From: Harmothoe impar
Taxonomy: Eukaryota; Annelida; Polychaeta; Phyllodocida; Polynoidae
Direction of reading: 5' to 3'
DNA length: 64,000 nt
Assembly (NCBI GenBank): GCA_947462335.1
Contig: OX381707.1
Span: forward strand, 64,981,004 to 65,045,003
In this document: piece by piece, positions 52,511 to 62,600 of the stretch
How the letters are laid out: each line of letters begins with the position of its first letter
Position numbering within the stretch: the first letter of the stretch is position 1
Position numbers and translations under genes: made by a program
The notes under the pieces: model-generated
Told to the model about the DNA's origin: nothing
The model's database searches: none
Seen by the model: only the letters and a program-made list of their open reading frames with translations

Positions 52511-54893
52511 ATGGAAAAGCAGTCTGATTGCATTGGAAGGTGCAGTCACACACAGAGCTTCCAAGATCAAGGAAAAGGACGCAAGGCTGTCTACCTTGTT
52601 GGAGGAGAATGAAAAGCTGGTACAATCCCTCAGCAGAGTCCGAGCGGAATACGATCAGAAAGAAGCGGACCTACGAGGGATCCGGTCCGAGTTTGTCGAG
52701 GCAAACACGGAGCTGAACCATATTTGCGCAGCTCGAGACGCTGTAATGCATGAAGCAGAAGGGGCCCGATCAGCCATGGTTCGGGACACAGAGGACTTAC
52801 AGGAGGTCCGCCGAAGTCTAGTGACGGAGTGCGACATTCTGAAAGCAAAAAGAGCTGCTTTACAACAGTTTTTATCGGAGACGCGAGAAAGTATGCACGA
52901 CAGCAGTACCTCATTCGCATCTGCAGACAATGGTAGTCCGGAAGGCCTCCATTACATGAGCTTTACAGACACTCCCAATCAGCCTATGGGACGTGGAGTA
53001 ACCATTGAACCTGCCTTGTCAACCTCGACACCGGGACGACCACTCCGAGTGGGACGATCCAGGGGCAGAGGCAGGGGGGGTGATTCCTCACCGAGGGTAG
53101 GGATCAGTGGTATCCGTCCGATACCAAAGCAGGTATTTACAGCCCCGACCGGTCTAGCCTCAGTAGGCAGGGGAAGACCATTGTCGGAGTTGGTTCGGAG
53201 CCCACGATCGCAGTTGAGAGTGGACGAGCAAGAACTAGACGCGGTACGCTTAAAAAAAGCGGCCGAACAGGATAAGGCGGCGAAAACCGACCTGACTCCT
53301 TCAAGTTTGTTGCAATGGCGAGAATGCCAAGCAAACATATTGTTCCAGGAGCAGAAAAACTTGGAAATAGAAAGGCGAGACGTGTATCGCAAACAGCAGG
53401 CTGCTTTAGAGCAGCAACAGAAACGAATGAAGGAAAACGCTGCTCTCGCAGAGGAGTTAGCGGAGCAGGAAGCGGCGGTTCTGAGGGCTCGAAAGGAAGG
53501 GCTCCGAGCTGCCGGAGAGGCTGCTAAAGCTAAACTGGAAAAAGCTCAGCAGGAGGAGGAGGCTGAGAAGCAGGCCAAGGAGTTGGAGAAAGAGAAGTCA
53601 GAACATCAACGATTGCTTGCTCTGGCCCAGCAGTGTCAGTATATGACTGATCAGGAGAAGAACTGGTGGTTCGGACAGGGCGTAGACCCCACTACGGACA
53701 TAGTGTCGTATGGGACCTACCAGGCTTTTCTGGACAGACAGAATAGTGTGCCAACCACGGGTGCTACTCCGGGGGCGACTCCTGGTACGAAGAGTCCGAG
53801 GAAGGCTCCCAGGAGAACAATGCTGAGTACAGAATTGCAAGAATTGTACGATACGAATCCCGCAATAGCGGGGATCGGATTGCACAATGTAGGTGCGGAA
53901 AAGGACGCGTCAGCATCCATTTCTAAATGTCTGGCGATAACCTCTAAAATTAGAGGTTCGTCCAATGCTGCTAGACGCATAGCTAGCGAGCCATTTCCCT
54001 ACTGGCAGAAGAATTCTTGGGAAGATTGGTTGGGAGCCACCGTTGAGGATATAAACCTCAGCGGGTGGGACCAACAGGATGCAATCCCGTACGTGTGTAA
54101 GGGATTACGCATGGGAGATGGTCTCATGGCAGTTGAGCAGTGGGAAGAGGAATGCGGACCCCGCGGAACTTTCAAACAGCTCGTTGAAATCGGAACCATC
54201 CTGTACGGAGATTCCGCACGGATCGATCCGATGGTCGCTTTTAAGAAGCGTGTGCAAGGCAAGAACGAAGCTCCAAGGGTTTTCGGACTTGCATTGATGA
54301 GACTCCTGAAGAAGGTACACCCTGCTTCAGGAATCCATGATGCCTTATTTTCTAAGGAATTGTTCTCTCAGTTCGTTGCCGGACTGAGAGACCCAGACAT
54401 ACAACAAACGGTGTATGACACGTGGAGAGCAGATACGTCACTAGATGACCTTTTTAAGGCCATCGACATACATGCACTCAAAAAGTCACTGTTAGGGGAC
54501 CGGATGCCTACCCGGGCCTCGGCCATTATAGAATGTTCTCCGGAACAGTCTGATGGTTCGGGCAGTGATGAGGAGGGGGCGATAGCTTCAGCGGCTCAGT
54601 TCAAGAGGAATGGAAATTCCTCTAAACCGCCGTGGAAGAGTAAGAAGCCGGAAGGGGGTGGAAACCCCCCTCCAAAAAGGGAGTCATCAGAGCCGAAGGC
54701 TCCGGTGATGGACGCGGCGTTTTTCACAGCGCTGTTTGAGAAGATGACGACTTCCATTCAGGGGGCTACACAGCCTAACAGAAGGAAGATCAATCGGAGA
54801 ACCGCTAAGTGCTATAGGTGCTTAGAGATCGGTCACTTTGCCGCGGAGTGTACGGCTCCGAGTCCGAAAGTTCCCGGAAAGGAGGGAAACTAG
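52476..54893 (+). CDS. gag: Gag polyprotein of the Ty3/gypsy element
   Basis: 805 codons from ATG 52476 (the open frame extends slightly upstream from a GTG). The N-terminal ~140 residues are coiled-coil (KIKEKDARLSTLLEENEKL). Next is an Arg/Gly-rich segment (GRSRGRGRGGD) and a second long coiled coil rich in Glu/Lys/Ala (about 250-390). A globular region typical of gypsy capsids follows (SWEDWLGATVEDINLSGW, FKQLVEIGTILYG, QFVAGLRDPDIQQTVYD). A CCHC zinc knuckle CYRCLEIGHFAAEC is encoded at 54810-54851, close to the end. It forms the particle and binds RNA. The frameshift heptamer abuts its stop codon. It is longer than most gypsy Gag proteins (often 300-500 aa) because of the coiled coils. 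Confidence 0.88.
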   Translation: MELLTIQKQSNEWKSSLIALEGAVTHRASKIKEKDARLSTLLEENEKLVQSLSRVRAEYDQKEADLRGIRSEFVEANTELNHICAARDAVMHEAEGARSAMVRDTEDLQEVRRSLVTECDILKAKRAALQQFLSETRESMHDSSTSFASADNGSPEGLHYMSFTDTPNQPMGRGVTIEPALSTSTPGRPLRVGRSRGRGRGGDSSPRVGISGIRPIPKQVFTAPTGLASVGRGRPLSELVRSPRSQLRVDEQELDAVRLKKAAEQDKAAKTDLTPSSLLQWRECQANILFQEQKNLEIERRDVYRKQQAALEQQQKRMKENAALAEELAEQEAAVLRARKEGLRAAGEAAKAKLEKAQQEEEAEKQAKELEKEKSEHQRLLALAQQCQYMTDQEKNWWFGQGVDPTTDIVSYGTYQAFLDRQNSVPTTGATPGATPGTKSPRKAPRRTMLSTELQELYDTNPAIAGIGLHNVGAEKDASASISKCLAITSKIRGSSNAARRIASEPFPYWQKNSWEDWLGATVEDINLSGWDQQDAIPYVCKGLRMGDGLMAVEQWEEECGPRGTFKQLVEIGTILYGDSARIDPMVAFKKRVQGKNEAPRVFGLALMRLLKKVHPASGIHDALFSKELFSQFVAGLRDPDIQQTVYDTWRADTSLDDLFKAIDIHALKKSLLGDRMPTRASAIIECSPEQSDGSGSDEEGAIASAAQFKRNGNSSKPPWKSKKPEGGGNPPPKRESSEPKAPVMDAAFFTALFEKMTTSIQGATQPNRRKINRRTAKCYRCLEIGHFAAECTAPSPKVPGKEGN
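54884..54890 (+). promoter_or_regulatory. -1 ribosomal frameshift heptamer GGGAAAC
   Basis: G GGA AAC lies in the gag frame as X XXY YYZ and is followed at once by the gag TAG (54891-54893). A -1 slip leads directly into the pol frame (CTA GAG GGG GTA...). The same heptamer is used by some retroviruses. Sequence downstream is GC-rich and could fold, but no pseudoknot was modelled. Confidence 0.85.
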
Positions 54894-56308
54894 AGGGGGT
54901 AGTCCGAGAAGGCGAGCGGACAACCCCTGGAGATGAAGTACGCCAACATACCAGAGAGGTAGAGCCTAGTGAAATTCAGAAGACAGGAAGGGAATCAGGG
55001 GTGGCTTCGAGCCTGAGGGGCTCGGATGCCGGCCTGATTAACATTCCAGTCCATCAGTTGCCCGGCAATGAGGCAGGGAGGCCCATTACGGATAGGAACG
55101 AGGAGGTTGCGGCTGTCACAGACACCGTGTGGGTAGGGAGTACCCAGCTTTCCCCGGATCATCCATGTTTCGACCATTTGAAGAAACATGGCCTTGATCT
55201 GGCTGCTCCGAAGGATTTCAAACGCTTCACTGTAAACCCGTCTCCGCTGGGGGGGAGGCGGTGGTATGTGTCTGTTACTGTGGCCGGTAGGGCGGGCGAA
55301 TTTTTAGTAGATACGGGAGCCAGCCACTCCTTTATCTCCTCCAAATTCTATGCTCTTATGCCGGACAGTCGTGATAACTTCAAAACGAGGGTAAACGCCT
55401 GTTCGGCCGATGGGTCAAGTATGCAGACGTATGGGCGCGCGTTCATACCGGTCCGGATTGGAGGGAAGGAGTATGTGGCTTCTCCCACAATTGCGGATAT
55501 TGCAGACGACGGTATACTGGGGTTGGATTTTTCGGCGTTGTATGACGCGGTCCTGAATCCTGGTACAGGGGTACTCCGAATAGAGCACCCGTACCGTGCG
55601 GTGGAGCAATGTGTGCTCCGACAAGTATCGACAGTGGCAACGGTGGTCCAAACTGTTAAGATTCCTCCCGGACAGACGTGTGACGTGCTGGTCCGAAGCA
55701 AGGGGCTTAGGAGAGAGGAAGAAGCAGTTGTGGAACCGGATGTGGCCATGTTGGGAAGCATCGGTCTGACGGGCATGGATACCCTGGTGGGGGATGGTGC
55801 TTGGACCGTAGTGCCGGTTTCCAACCCCGGGTTGGAACCACAGTATCTTAAGAAAGATACAGTGTTGGGGAAGGTGTTCACCAGTGAGGCCATAGTGTCC
55901 GCTGGACAGGTGAGCATGAAGGGTGACCCTTCTCCGACCCCGTTGAGTGAGGGACTCGAGAAAATGATATCCGAAACGGATCTGACGGATCGGATGGATC
56001 TCGATTCTCTAAGGAGGCTGGTAGTGAAGTATCAGGATGCATGGCAAGTGGAGGGGGAGCCGTTAGGCCGAACCGACAAAGTGTTGCATTCTATCAATAC
56101 TGGAGATGCACAGCCTTTCAAAATGCCTTACCGACGTTTGCCGTTGGGTAAGAAAGCTGTTGTTGAAGAACAAGTGAAAACCATGCTGGAACAGAAGGTG
56201 ATAGTGCCTAGCACTAGTCCCTGGTCCAGTCCGGTTCAGATGGTTACTAAGAAGGATGGGTCTATCCGATTTTGTATCGATTATAGGCGCCTGAATGGGG
56301 TAACCTAG
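54890..56308 (+). CDS. pol: Pol, N-terminal part: protease and start of RT (ends at in-frame TAG)
   Basis: Reached by -1 frameshift from gag. After an acidic linker comes an aspartic protease with FLVDTGASHSF (DTG at 55310-55318) and a later DGILGLDF, typical of retropepsins. The RT fingers begin with PYRRLPLGKKAVVEEQV, VIVPSTSPWSSPVQMV and DGSIRFCIDYRRLNGVT. The frame is then stopped by TAG 56306-56308 at a position where related elements have a sense codon before KNAYPLPRID. The rest of pol continues in the same frame. Confidence 0.9.
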   Translation, partial: LEGVVREGERTTPGDEVRQHTREVEPSEIQKTGRESGVASSLRGSDAGLINIPVHQLPGNEAGRPITDRNEEVAAVTDTVWVGSTQLSPDHPCFDHLKKHGLDLAAPKDFKRFTVNPSPLGGRRWYVSVTVAGRAGEFLVDTGASHSFISSKFYALMPDSRDNFKTRVNACSADGSSMQTYGRAFIPVRIGGKEYVASPTIADIADDGILGLDFSALYDAVLNPGTGVLRIEHPYRAVEQCVLRQVSTVATVVQTVKIPPGQTCDVLVRSKGLRREEEAVVEPDVAMLGSIGLTGMDTLVGDGAWTVVPVSNPGLEPQYLKKDTVLGKVFTSEAIVSAGQVSMKGDPSPTPLSEGLEKMISETDLTDRMDLDSLRRLVVKYQDAWQVEGEPLGRTDKVLHSINTGDAQPFKMPYRRLPLGKKAVVEEQVKTMLEQKVIVPSTSPWSSPVQMVTKKDGSIRFCIDYRRLNGVT

Positions 56309-59059
56309 AAGAATGCATATCCTCTCCCCCGAATTGATGAGACTCTGGACTCGTTGGGTGGGAACCAATGGTTCTGCACCCTTGATCTGCAGTCCGGGTA
56401 TTGGCAGATCGGGATGAAGGAGGAGGATAAAGAGAAAACGGCTTTTACGAGTCACATTGGACTGTATCAGTTTGAACTGATGCCTTTCGGGTTATGCAAC
56501 GCCCCGGCCACATTTGAAGCTATGATGGAAACTCTGTTGAGTGATCTACTGTGGCGCAAGTGCTTGGTATACTTGGATGATGTCATTGTTTTCGGCAAGA
56601 CGTTTGAAGAGTGTGCGTTGAACCTCGGAGAGGTGTTGGAACGAATTCGGTCCAATGGCTTGACATTAAAGCCAAAGAAGTGTGAACTTTTTCGGAAGTC
56701 CATGGTCTATTTGGGCCGGATCATCTCCACCGAGGGTGTGCAGGCTGATCCGGCTAAACTGGAGACTGTGGAGACTTGGGAAGTTCCAAAAGGACCAAAG
56801 GATATCAGATCCTTTCTAGGGTTCTGTTCCTATTACAGGGACTTCATCCCCGGATTCTCTAGGGTGTCTCAGCCACTCCAACGGTTGAGCCATTGGACTC
56901 CGGGGAGGAAAAAGGAACCCTTCCCATGGGGGATGGAACAGAATGAAGCCTTCAAAGAGATTAAGGCGTTGTTCCGGACCACCCCAGTGCTGAGATACCC
57001 TACGGAGAAGGGGCATTTCATCCTTGACACTGATGCGAGCAATGAGAGCATCGGGGCCGCATTGTCCCAAATCCAGGACGGAGTAGAGGTCCCGTTGGCG
57101 TTCGCTAGTAACAGTATGAACAAGGCACAGAGAAATTATTGTACTACCAAGCGAGAGTTGCTCGCAGTGGTGGTATACACGAAGAAGTTTCGGCACTTCT
57201 TATATGGAGGGAATTTCACACTTCGCACTGATCATTCGGCCCTCAGGTGGCTCCTTAATTTTAAGGATGCGGAGGGAATGATTGGTCGATGGTTGAACCA
57301 CCTCAGCGAGTTCGGACTGGAGAACTCTCATATCCAGCACCGAGCGGGCACAAAGCATATTAATGCTGACTGCCTGAGTAGACGTCCGGTACGCCGTTGT
57401 GTGCGTCCGGAATGTGGGGATTGTGGTGCTCACAATGCTGTGGTAGCGAGTGTGCGTTTGCCTTATGATGGGTTGTTGCAAAACCTGTTGGATTGGTCCA
57501 CCGACACTATAAGGACGTACCAGATGGCCGATCCTACCATAGCACGACTGAGGGAGCTTGTCCCTACTGGGGTCTGTCCAGTGAGACCCGAAATATCGCT
57601 GGAAAACCGTGAAATGCGACGTTTCTTGGCACAGTTCCATGAACTGGAGGTCCGAGACTCGTTGTTGTGCAGGTGGAAGACTTGTCCAGGAAAGCGGAGG
57701 GTATTACAAATGGTAATCCCTGCTGCTATGAGGAAAGACATCCTGTACTACTGCCACGGCCATTCCACTAGTGGGCATTTCGGCAAGAAACGCTCTTTGG
57801 AACGGCTGAGTCGGAGGTATTACTGGCCCGGAATGTCTGGCGACCTTTTGAGGTGGATCGAGACATGTCCGGCATGTTGTTTAGGCAAACCTGGTCCTGG
57901 ATTAGGAAAATTGCCACTGCAGCAGGAACTATTCGGGGTGAGATTTGCTCGAATAGCTGTGGATATTATCAGTGGAGTGAAACCCACTCCTAAGGGTAAT
58001 ACGTGTATGATGGTGGTCTCGGACTACTATACGAAATACACCCGAGTGTACCCACTAGAGGATCATACTGCTGCTACTTGTGCGGAAGCACTAGTAAAGG
58101 GGTGGATCCTCCATCTGGGGGCTCCCTTGATGTTACATAGCGATCAAGGGAGAGAATTTGAGTCCAAGCTTTGGGCAGCTATGTGTCATCAGTTGGCTAT
58201 ATGCAAAACTCGGACCAATCCGTACCGACCACAGTCCGACGGGCAGGTGGAACGGTTCAATCGGACCTTGATCCAGGTTTTGAAGCCGTTAGTGAACTCC
58301 CATATGGATGATTGGGATGATCAGTGCGAATTTGTGGTACATGCGTATAACAATACGGTCCACACTTCGACAAATTGCACACCAAACCTCTTGGTGTTCG
58401 GAGAGGACTTGATCATGCCGGCGGATTTAGTATTCGGGGTGGTAGGGATCAGTCCGGAAGCACCATGTACGGTGCTATTTGTAGAATCTCTACGAGAGAG
58501 ATTCAAATTTGCCTACGAAACAGTTAGGGCGCATTTGCTCAAAGCTGCGAATTGGCAGAAGGTAGGTTATGACACCGGATTGAAGTTGCGACGCTTCGTA
58601 GTAGGGGATAGAGTGATCCGCCTGCATGAACCGCTCTGCAACGTCAAGCTGGCAAATAACTGGGATGGACCACACACCGTGGTTAAATGTATCAGTCAGA
58701 CGACTGTGTTGATTCAGTCCGAAGCAGGGCGCATCCGGACGAGCCATGTGGCTCGGTTGCGTGCTTGGGCTGGAAGGGAGCTCACCCCGGAAACGGAGGT
58801 GGAAAAGGGAACTTCGGAGGCTAAATTTGTACCTTTGGAAGGGGTGTCAGCGGATACCCCTAAGAGAGTGGTACGAAAGAAGCCCCAGAAGACCGTGAAA
58901 AAGAAAGTCTCGGCAGGCGAAGGAAGAAGGGCACGGAAAACTAAAATCAAGGCTGGAGTTTTAGTTAAGAACGAGAGTCCTTCGGCCAGGTTACGAGAGG
59001 TGAACGGGAAACCCGTTCGGCGAAGCCCAAGGCTGGTGGCCAGAGGGGCGGTAACCTAG
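56309..59059 (+). CDS. pol: Pol, C-terminal part: RT, RNase H, integrase
   Basis: In frame with the upstream segment across the TAG. RT continues with CTLDLQSGYWQI, MPFGLCNAPATFE and the catalytic YLDD (56570-56581). RNase H shows FILDTDASNESIG, the CTTKRELLAVV helix and TDHSALRWLL. Integrase has the HHCC zinc module (HGHSTSGHFG...CPACC), the first Asp in IAVDIISG, the second in LHSDQGREFE, and Glu in RPQSDGQVERFNRTL. A GPY/F-like module follows (NWDGPHTVVKC...SHVARLRAW), then a long basic tail (KKPQKTVKKK, GRRARKTKIK). No chromodomain is seen. All catalytic residues are intact apart from the TAG. Confidence 0.92.
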   Translation, partial: KNAYPLPRIDETLDSLGGNQWFCTLDLQSGYWQIGMKEEDKEKTAFTSHIGLYQFELMPFGLCNAPATFEAMMETLLSDLLWRKCLVYLDDVIVFGKTFEECALNLGEVLERIRSNGLTLKPKKCELFRKSMVYLGRIISTEGVQADPAKLETVETWEVPKGPKDIRSFLGFCSYYRDFIPGFSRVSQPLQRLSHWTPGRKKEPFPWGMEQNEAFKEIKALFRTTPVLRYPTEKGHFILDTDASNESIGAALSQIQDGVEVPLAFASNSMNKAQRNYCTTKRELLAVVVYTKKFRHFLYGGNFTLRTDHSALRWLLNFKDAEGMIGRWLNHLSEFGLENSHIQHRAGTKHINADCLSRRPVRRCVRPECGDCGAHNAVVASVRLPYDGLLQNLLDWSTDTIRTYQMADPTIARLRELVPTGVCPVRPEISLENREMRRFLAQFHELEVRDSLLCRWKTCPGKRRVLQMVIPAAMRKDILYYCHGHSTSGHFGKKRSLERLSRRYYWPGMSGDLLRWIETCPACCLGKPGPGLGKLPLQQELFGVRFARIAVDIISGVKPTPKGNTCMMVVSDYYTKYTRVYPLEDHTAATCAEALVKGWILHLGAPLMLHSDQGREFESKLWAAMCHQLAICKTRTNPYRPQSDGQVERFNRTLIQVLKPLVNSHMDDWDDQCEFVVHAYNNTVHTSTNCTPNLLVFGEDLIMPADLVFGVVGISPEAPCTVLFVESLRERFKFAYETVRAHLLKAANWQKVGYDTGLKLRRFVVGDRVIRLHEPLCNVKLANNWDGPHTVVKCISQTTVLIQSEAGRIRTSHVARLRAWAGRELTPETEVEKGTSEAKFVPLEGVSADTPKRVVRKKPQKTVKKKVSAGEGRRARKTKIKAGVLVKNESPSARLREVNGKPVRRSPRLVARGAVT

Positions 59060-59643
59060 CTTGTTTACACAACGAGTGTGGTGTCCTGTGTTGTTTTATA
59101 TGTTATATGTGTGCTACCAACAGGGGCGCTCAGAGTCAAATAGAAAAGAATGTTGGAGTGCTCCCGAGGGTGGTGGACGGATAATCCGGTGGGGTAATCT
59201 TCGATTTCCCATATTAATCCACTAATACTCCTGACGAACTCTTTATTCGAAGTATATTTTGACTTTTGCGAGCCGCCTACGTGGCAGTGTGATCCCCCGA
59301 GCCCGAGCTGCGGGCGGGAAAGGTCGTGACCTGATTAAGCGATAATTGGGTCACACCGGGTAACGGGATCGCGTCCAATCACGCGAGACGCTGCGCATGC
59401 GCTTTGTTTTAAAAACAAAAGCGAGGGAACCGCCATATTGATTTTGGGGCTCTCCCGGATCAATCGTGCGTGTGTCGGCAGCGGAGAAGTCGGTGTTTTT
59501 GGGCAGCTAGAGGAGTAGAAAAAGGCATACAAAGAATAGGAACTGTGAGTACTCTTTGCTGGTCCGTCTAAGACAAAGAGGGAGACGGGGAACTAAGTGT
59601 TTCCCCGTCAAACTCCCGTCGCAAGACACTTGAAGAAGTGAGG
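59060..59643 (+). other. Spacer between pol and the third ORF
   Basis: Non-coding, 584 bp. It contains the promoter-like motif cluster 59375-59440 and a splice-donor-like GTGAGT at 59545-59550. No env signal peptide or acceptor-rich tract was seen. Confidence 0.6.
59375..59440 (+). promoter_or_regulatory. Promoter-like cluster: CCAAT, NRF1-like, YY1-like
   Basis: CCAAT (59375-59379), TGCGCATGCGC (59392-59402, matching the NRF1 consensus core) and CCGCCATATTG (59430-59440, YY1 type) lie in 66 bp, about 205-270 bp before the third ORF's ATG. This combination is typical of TATA-less host promoters and is unusual between pol and a downstream ORF. Function is inferred. Confidence 0.5.
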
Positions 59644-62600
59644 ATGGCCGAGCAGCAGCTCCGCCAGTCCGAACTCTCCGGTCACTCCGAGGTGGCATCC
59701 GCCACCGAGGAGCACATGGATGCTCAGAGCCCCAGTGGTGATGAGCTTAGCCAGACTCTGTCGGAACTACGTGTGGATCCGATCGTGTCACCGATTCGGA
59801 AGTCTCCGTCACCCGATGGCAGCGAGGACTCCGGAATGTTGCGAGGGATCGCCTACAGTGCAGTAGAGTCGAACCCCTCCGAGTCGACTGGACATCTGTC
59901 TCGGATGTGCAGTCTGAGCATTTCGCCCAGCCTCAAGAAGACAGTTACACGGAAACTGTCTATGGGAGGCGACAGCGACTCCGACACTTCACGTCCGAGG
60001 ACGCGCGGTGGTAAGGGTGCTACCCGAGATCGGTCCCGGTCGGCCGATGGTAAGGTTAGTACCAAGGCTCTTAAACACGTAGGTGTTGGAAAGAAGCCTC
60101 TGGGAAAGGACGAGCCTAAAAAGCCCGATCCGAAGAAGCCTAGTACCCAGGGTACTAAGAAAGCGGATCCGAAGGTTGCCACTGCCACGGTAACCAAGGA
60201 TCCGAAGACGGTCACTCCCAAGGCTCCGACTCCAAAGGTGCCAAAGGATCAAAAGAAAACTGATCCGAAGCCAGCGGCTAAGGACCAGAAGAAGAAGGGA
60301 CAGACGTCCGGCAGCACTCAGGCTGTCAAGACTCCGGGCCCTACCAAGTCAAACATCCCGATCCCTAGCAAGGAAAAGGATGCCAGTAAAGCAGCTGGAA
60401 CGTCAGCTGCTCCGACGTCAGCCGTGGATGTGTTGTCCTTCTCGCGAGAGTTGGACAACAGCTCTGCAGTGGCCGCTACGGCCGCAGCCATGGCTGGTAC
60501 GTCCGGGCACGGGGGAGCTCGTCCGAAAACGACAACTCACCCAACTGAAACTAGGACCGAGGAGACTATGGATACATCATCCGCAGCTCATACGGTCAAA
60601 GTTGTGCAGGAGGTGCTGTCCGGCATCACCTTCCAGCTACCGGCTCCAGTGGAGCCAAGAAGAGAAGTACCCGTTCGGGTGGAGAGGCCTCCTCCAGGAG
60701 CAACCCCCGTCCGAGTGGAGACTCCTCACCAGCCTGCCGAGCCCCGTCTGGAGCCATCCAATATGGATACTGCGGATGAGGCCGGTAAACTGGACCAAGC
60801 TGCAGGCGGTGGTTCAGGTGGATCGGGGGTACCGATAATTCCCCCAGTCCAACATGAAGTATGGGATAAGGAGGACGCCGACGTCCCATCCCTGCTACGA
60901 GGAGCCATCATCGCACAGATGAGCAAGGAGGAGATCAGGTCGTTTGACTTGGTCCAGATGAGAACCTTCCGGGGCCTGGACATTTTGTCCGACCGGTTTC
61001 CGACCTGGTTCCCGGCCTACGTGACGGCTGCAATGCACGGCCTCAGTGAATCGGCGGCTACAGCTCGCTTGGTTGCTGAGACAGAAGGACGCCCCGAACT
61101 TATCGCGGCCCTTGAATACGAAATGCTACTCGCAGACGAATTCAAGGTCGTGCATAATAGAAGGGAGAAGAGGCGACAGCTGACGCCCGCCATGAGGCTG
61201 GCCCGGAACATGGAGAAAAAGACTAACGAGTCTATTCTTAATGATACTCTGGAGGAAGAGATTGTCCAACAGAGCACAGCTGCGACTAGATCTGCTGACA
61301 CTAGTCGGATGGAGAAGGCCAGTCGTAGGCATCAATACCTACGGGAGACTATCCGGTTGACATCTCTGAATGCGGGTCAGTCCCCTGAAGAGGTAGATGA
61401 AGTTCTGAAGGGATTAGACAAGAACACAATCCCGGACAACGAACTGCAGGAATTGGTCCGGACTGCACTCCGAGCCAATGCCGCTGGTGGGTTTCAGTTC
61501 TTTAAACCCATGTGTGTAAATGACTGTGTTAAAGATAAGCGGTCATCCAAGGTTCCGGAGGAAGTGGGTCCTGACGGTCTCTCGGACGACGAAGAATGGA
61601 TCAAACCTGATCCTCTAGACAAGTCGGTACAGCTGTACCACTACGAATTGCTGGAGAAGGTCCGAACTGGTAGCACCAAATACCATTCGCTCCTTCAAAA
61701 GACGAAGTTGGCATGGGCAATGTCTAGATGGCATTCATTTAGTAAGTGCCCATTCAAAGCTTGTCGAGACATCGATGAGACCCTGGAGAAACCCCGAACT
61801 TGGCCTACCAAGGTTCGGTATGCAAGGCATGTTACCCGCCATCATGTACGTCATTTCATGCGATATGACTGCCTGAGTGTGGGTTCGAAGCAGAGCAAGG
61901 GTTGTCCGAATGGTGGTCTGTTCTACACCAGAGCAGACATCATTCGACACCTTGCCAAGTTCCATAGCTTGGCTCTGGAGACTGCAGCGGAACGCATTCA
62001 GACCGCTCACGCAGAAGTCTACTCCCATTTTGGGACCCTAGTAGATAAGAATGACAATCTCGAGGTGGATTTTGGCTCCAACGAGAAAGGGAAGGTGCGG
62101 GTCTTCTACAAGGTGAACCCGGATCGCACGTATCTCCATATTCCGGAGGGCGAACTCTACGATGAGTTCGAAGAGTACCAGCAGCGTACCAGTACGCGGA
62201 AGCGGCGAGCTCCGAAACGATCCGATGGGTCCTCGGAGCCCACCGACCCGAAGAAACAGAAAACGGATGAAAGGCAATCCGTTATGGAGAAGGCAGATCC
62301 GGGGTACAAAGGACCGGCATTTACCTCTCGCACGACCGACTGGAAGTCGGGTCCCCAGGGCAGGCCACCTCGGCCTAGTCTGGAGGATCCGAACTCCAGT
62401 ACGGGGGGATCGTTCGTTGACGAGTTCCCCAATCTGGATTTGGTTCCGGGAGGGGAGTCACAGACTCTCACCCAGACCGGGAAGGACAAGGCTTCGGTGA
62501 AGCAAAAGCCGAAGCCAAAACAGACTCCGGATCCCCCACAGGAGACTCCGGAGGAGGGGCACTTAGTCTTGCGACTAAGGGGCCCTCCCACGTTTCCTCC

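Noticed and set aside
56306..56308. Programmed stop-codon readthrough of the gammaretrovirus type
   Set aside because: The stop lies inside the RT domain rather than at a gag-pol junction, and the gag-pol junction already has a frameshift site.
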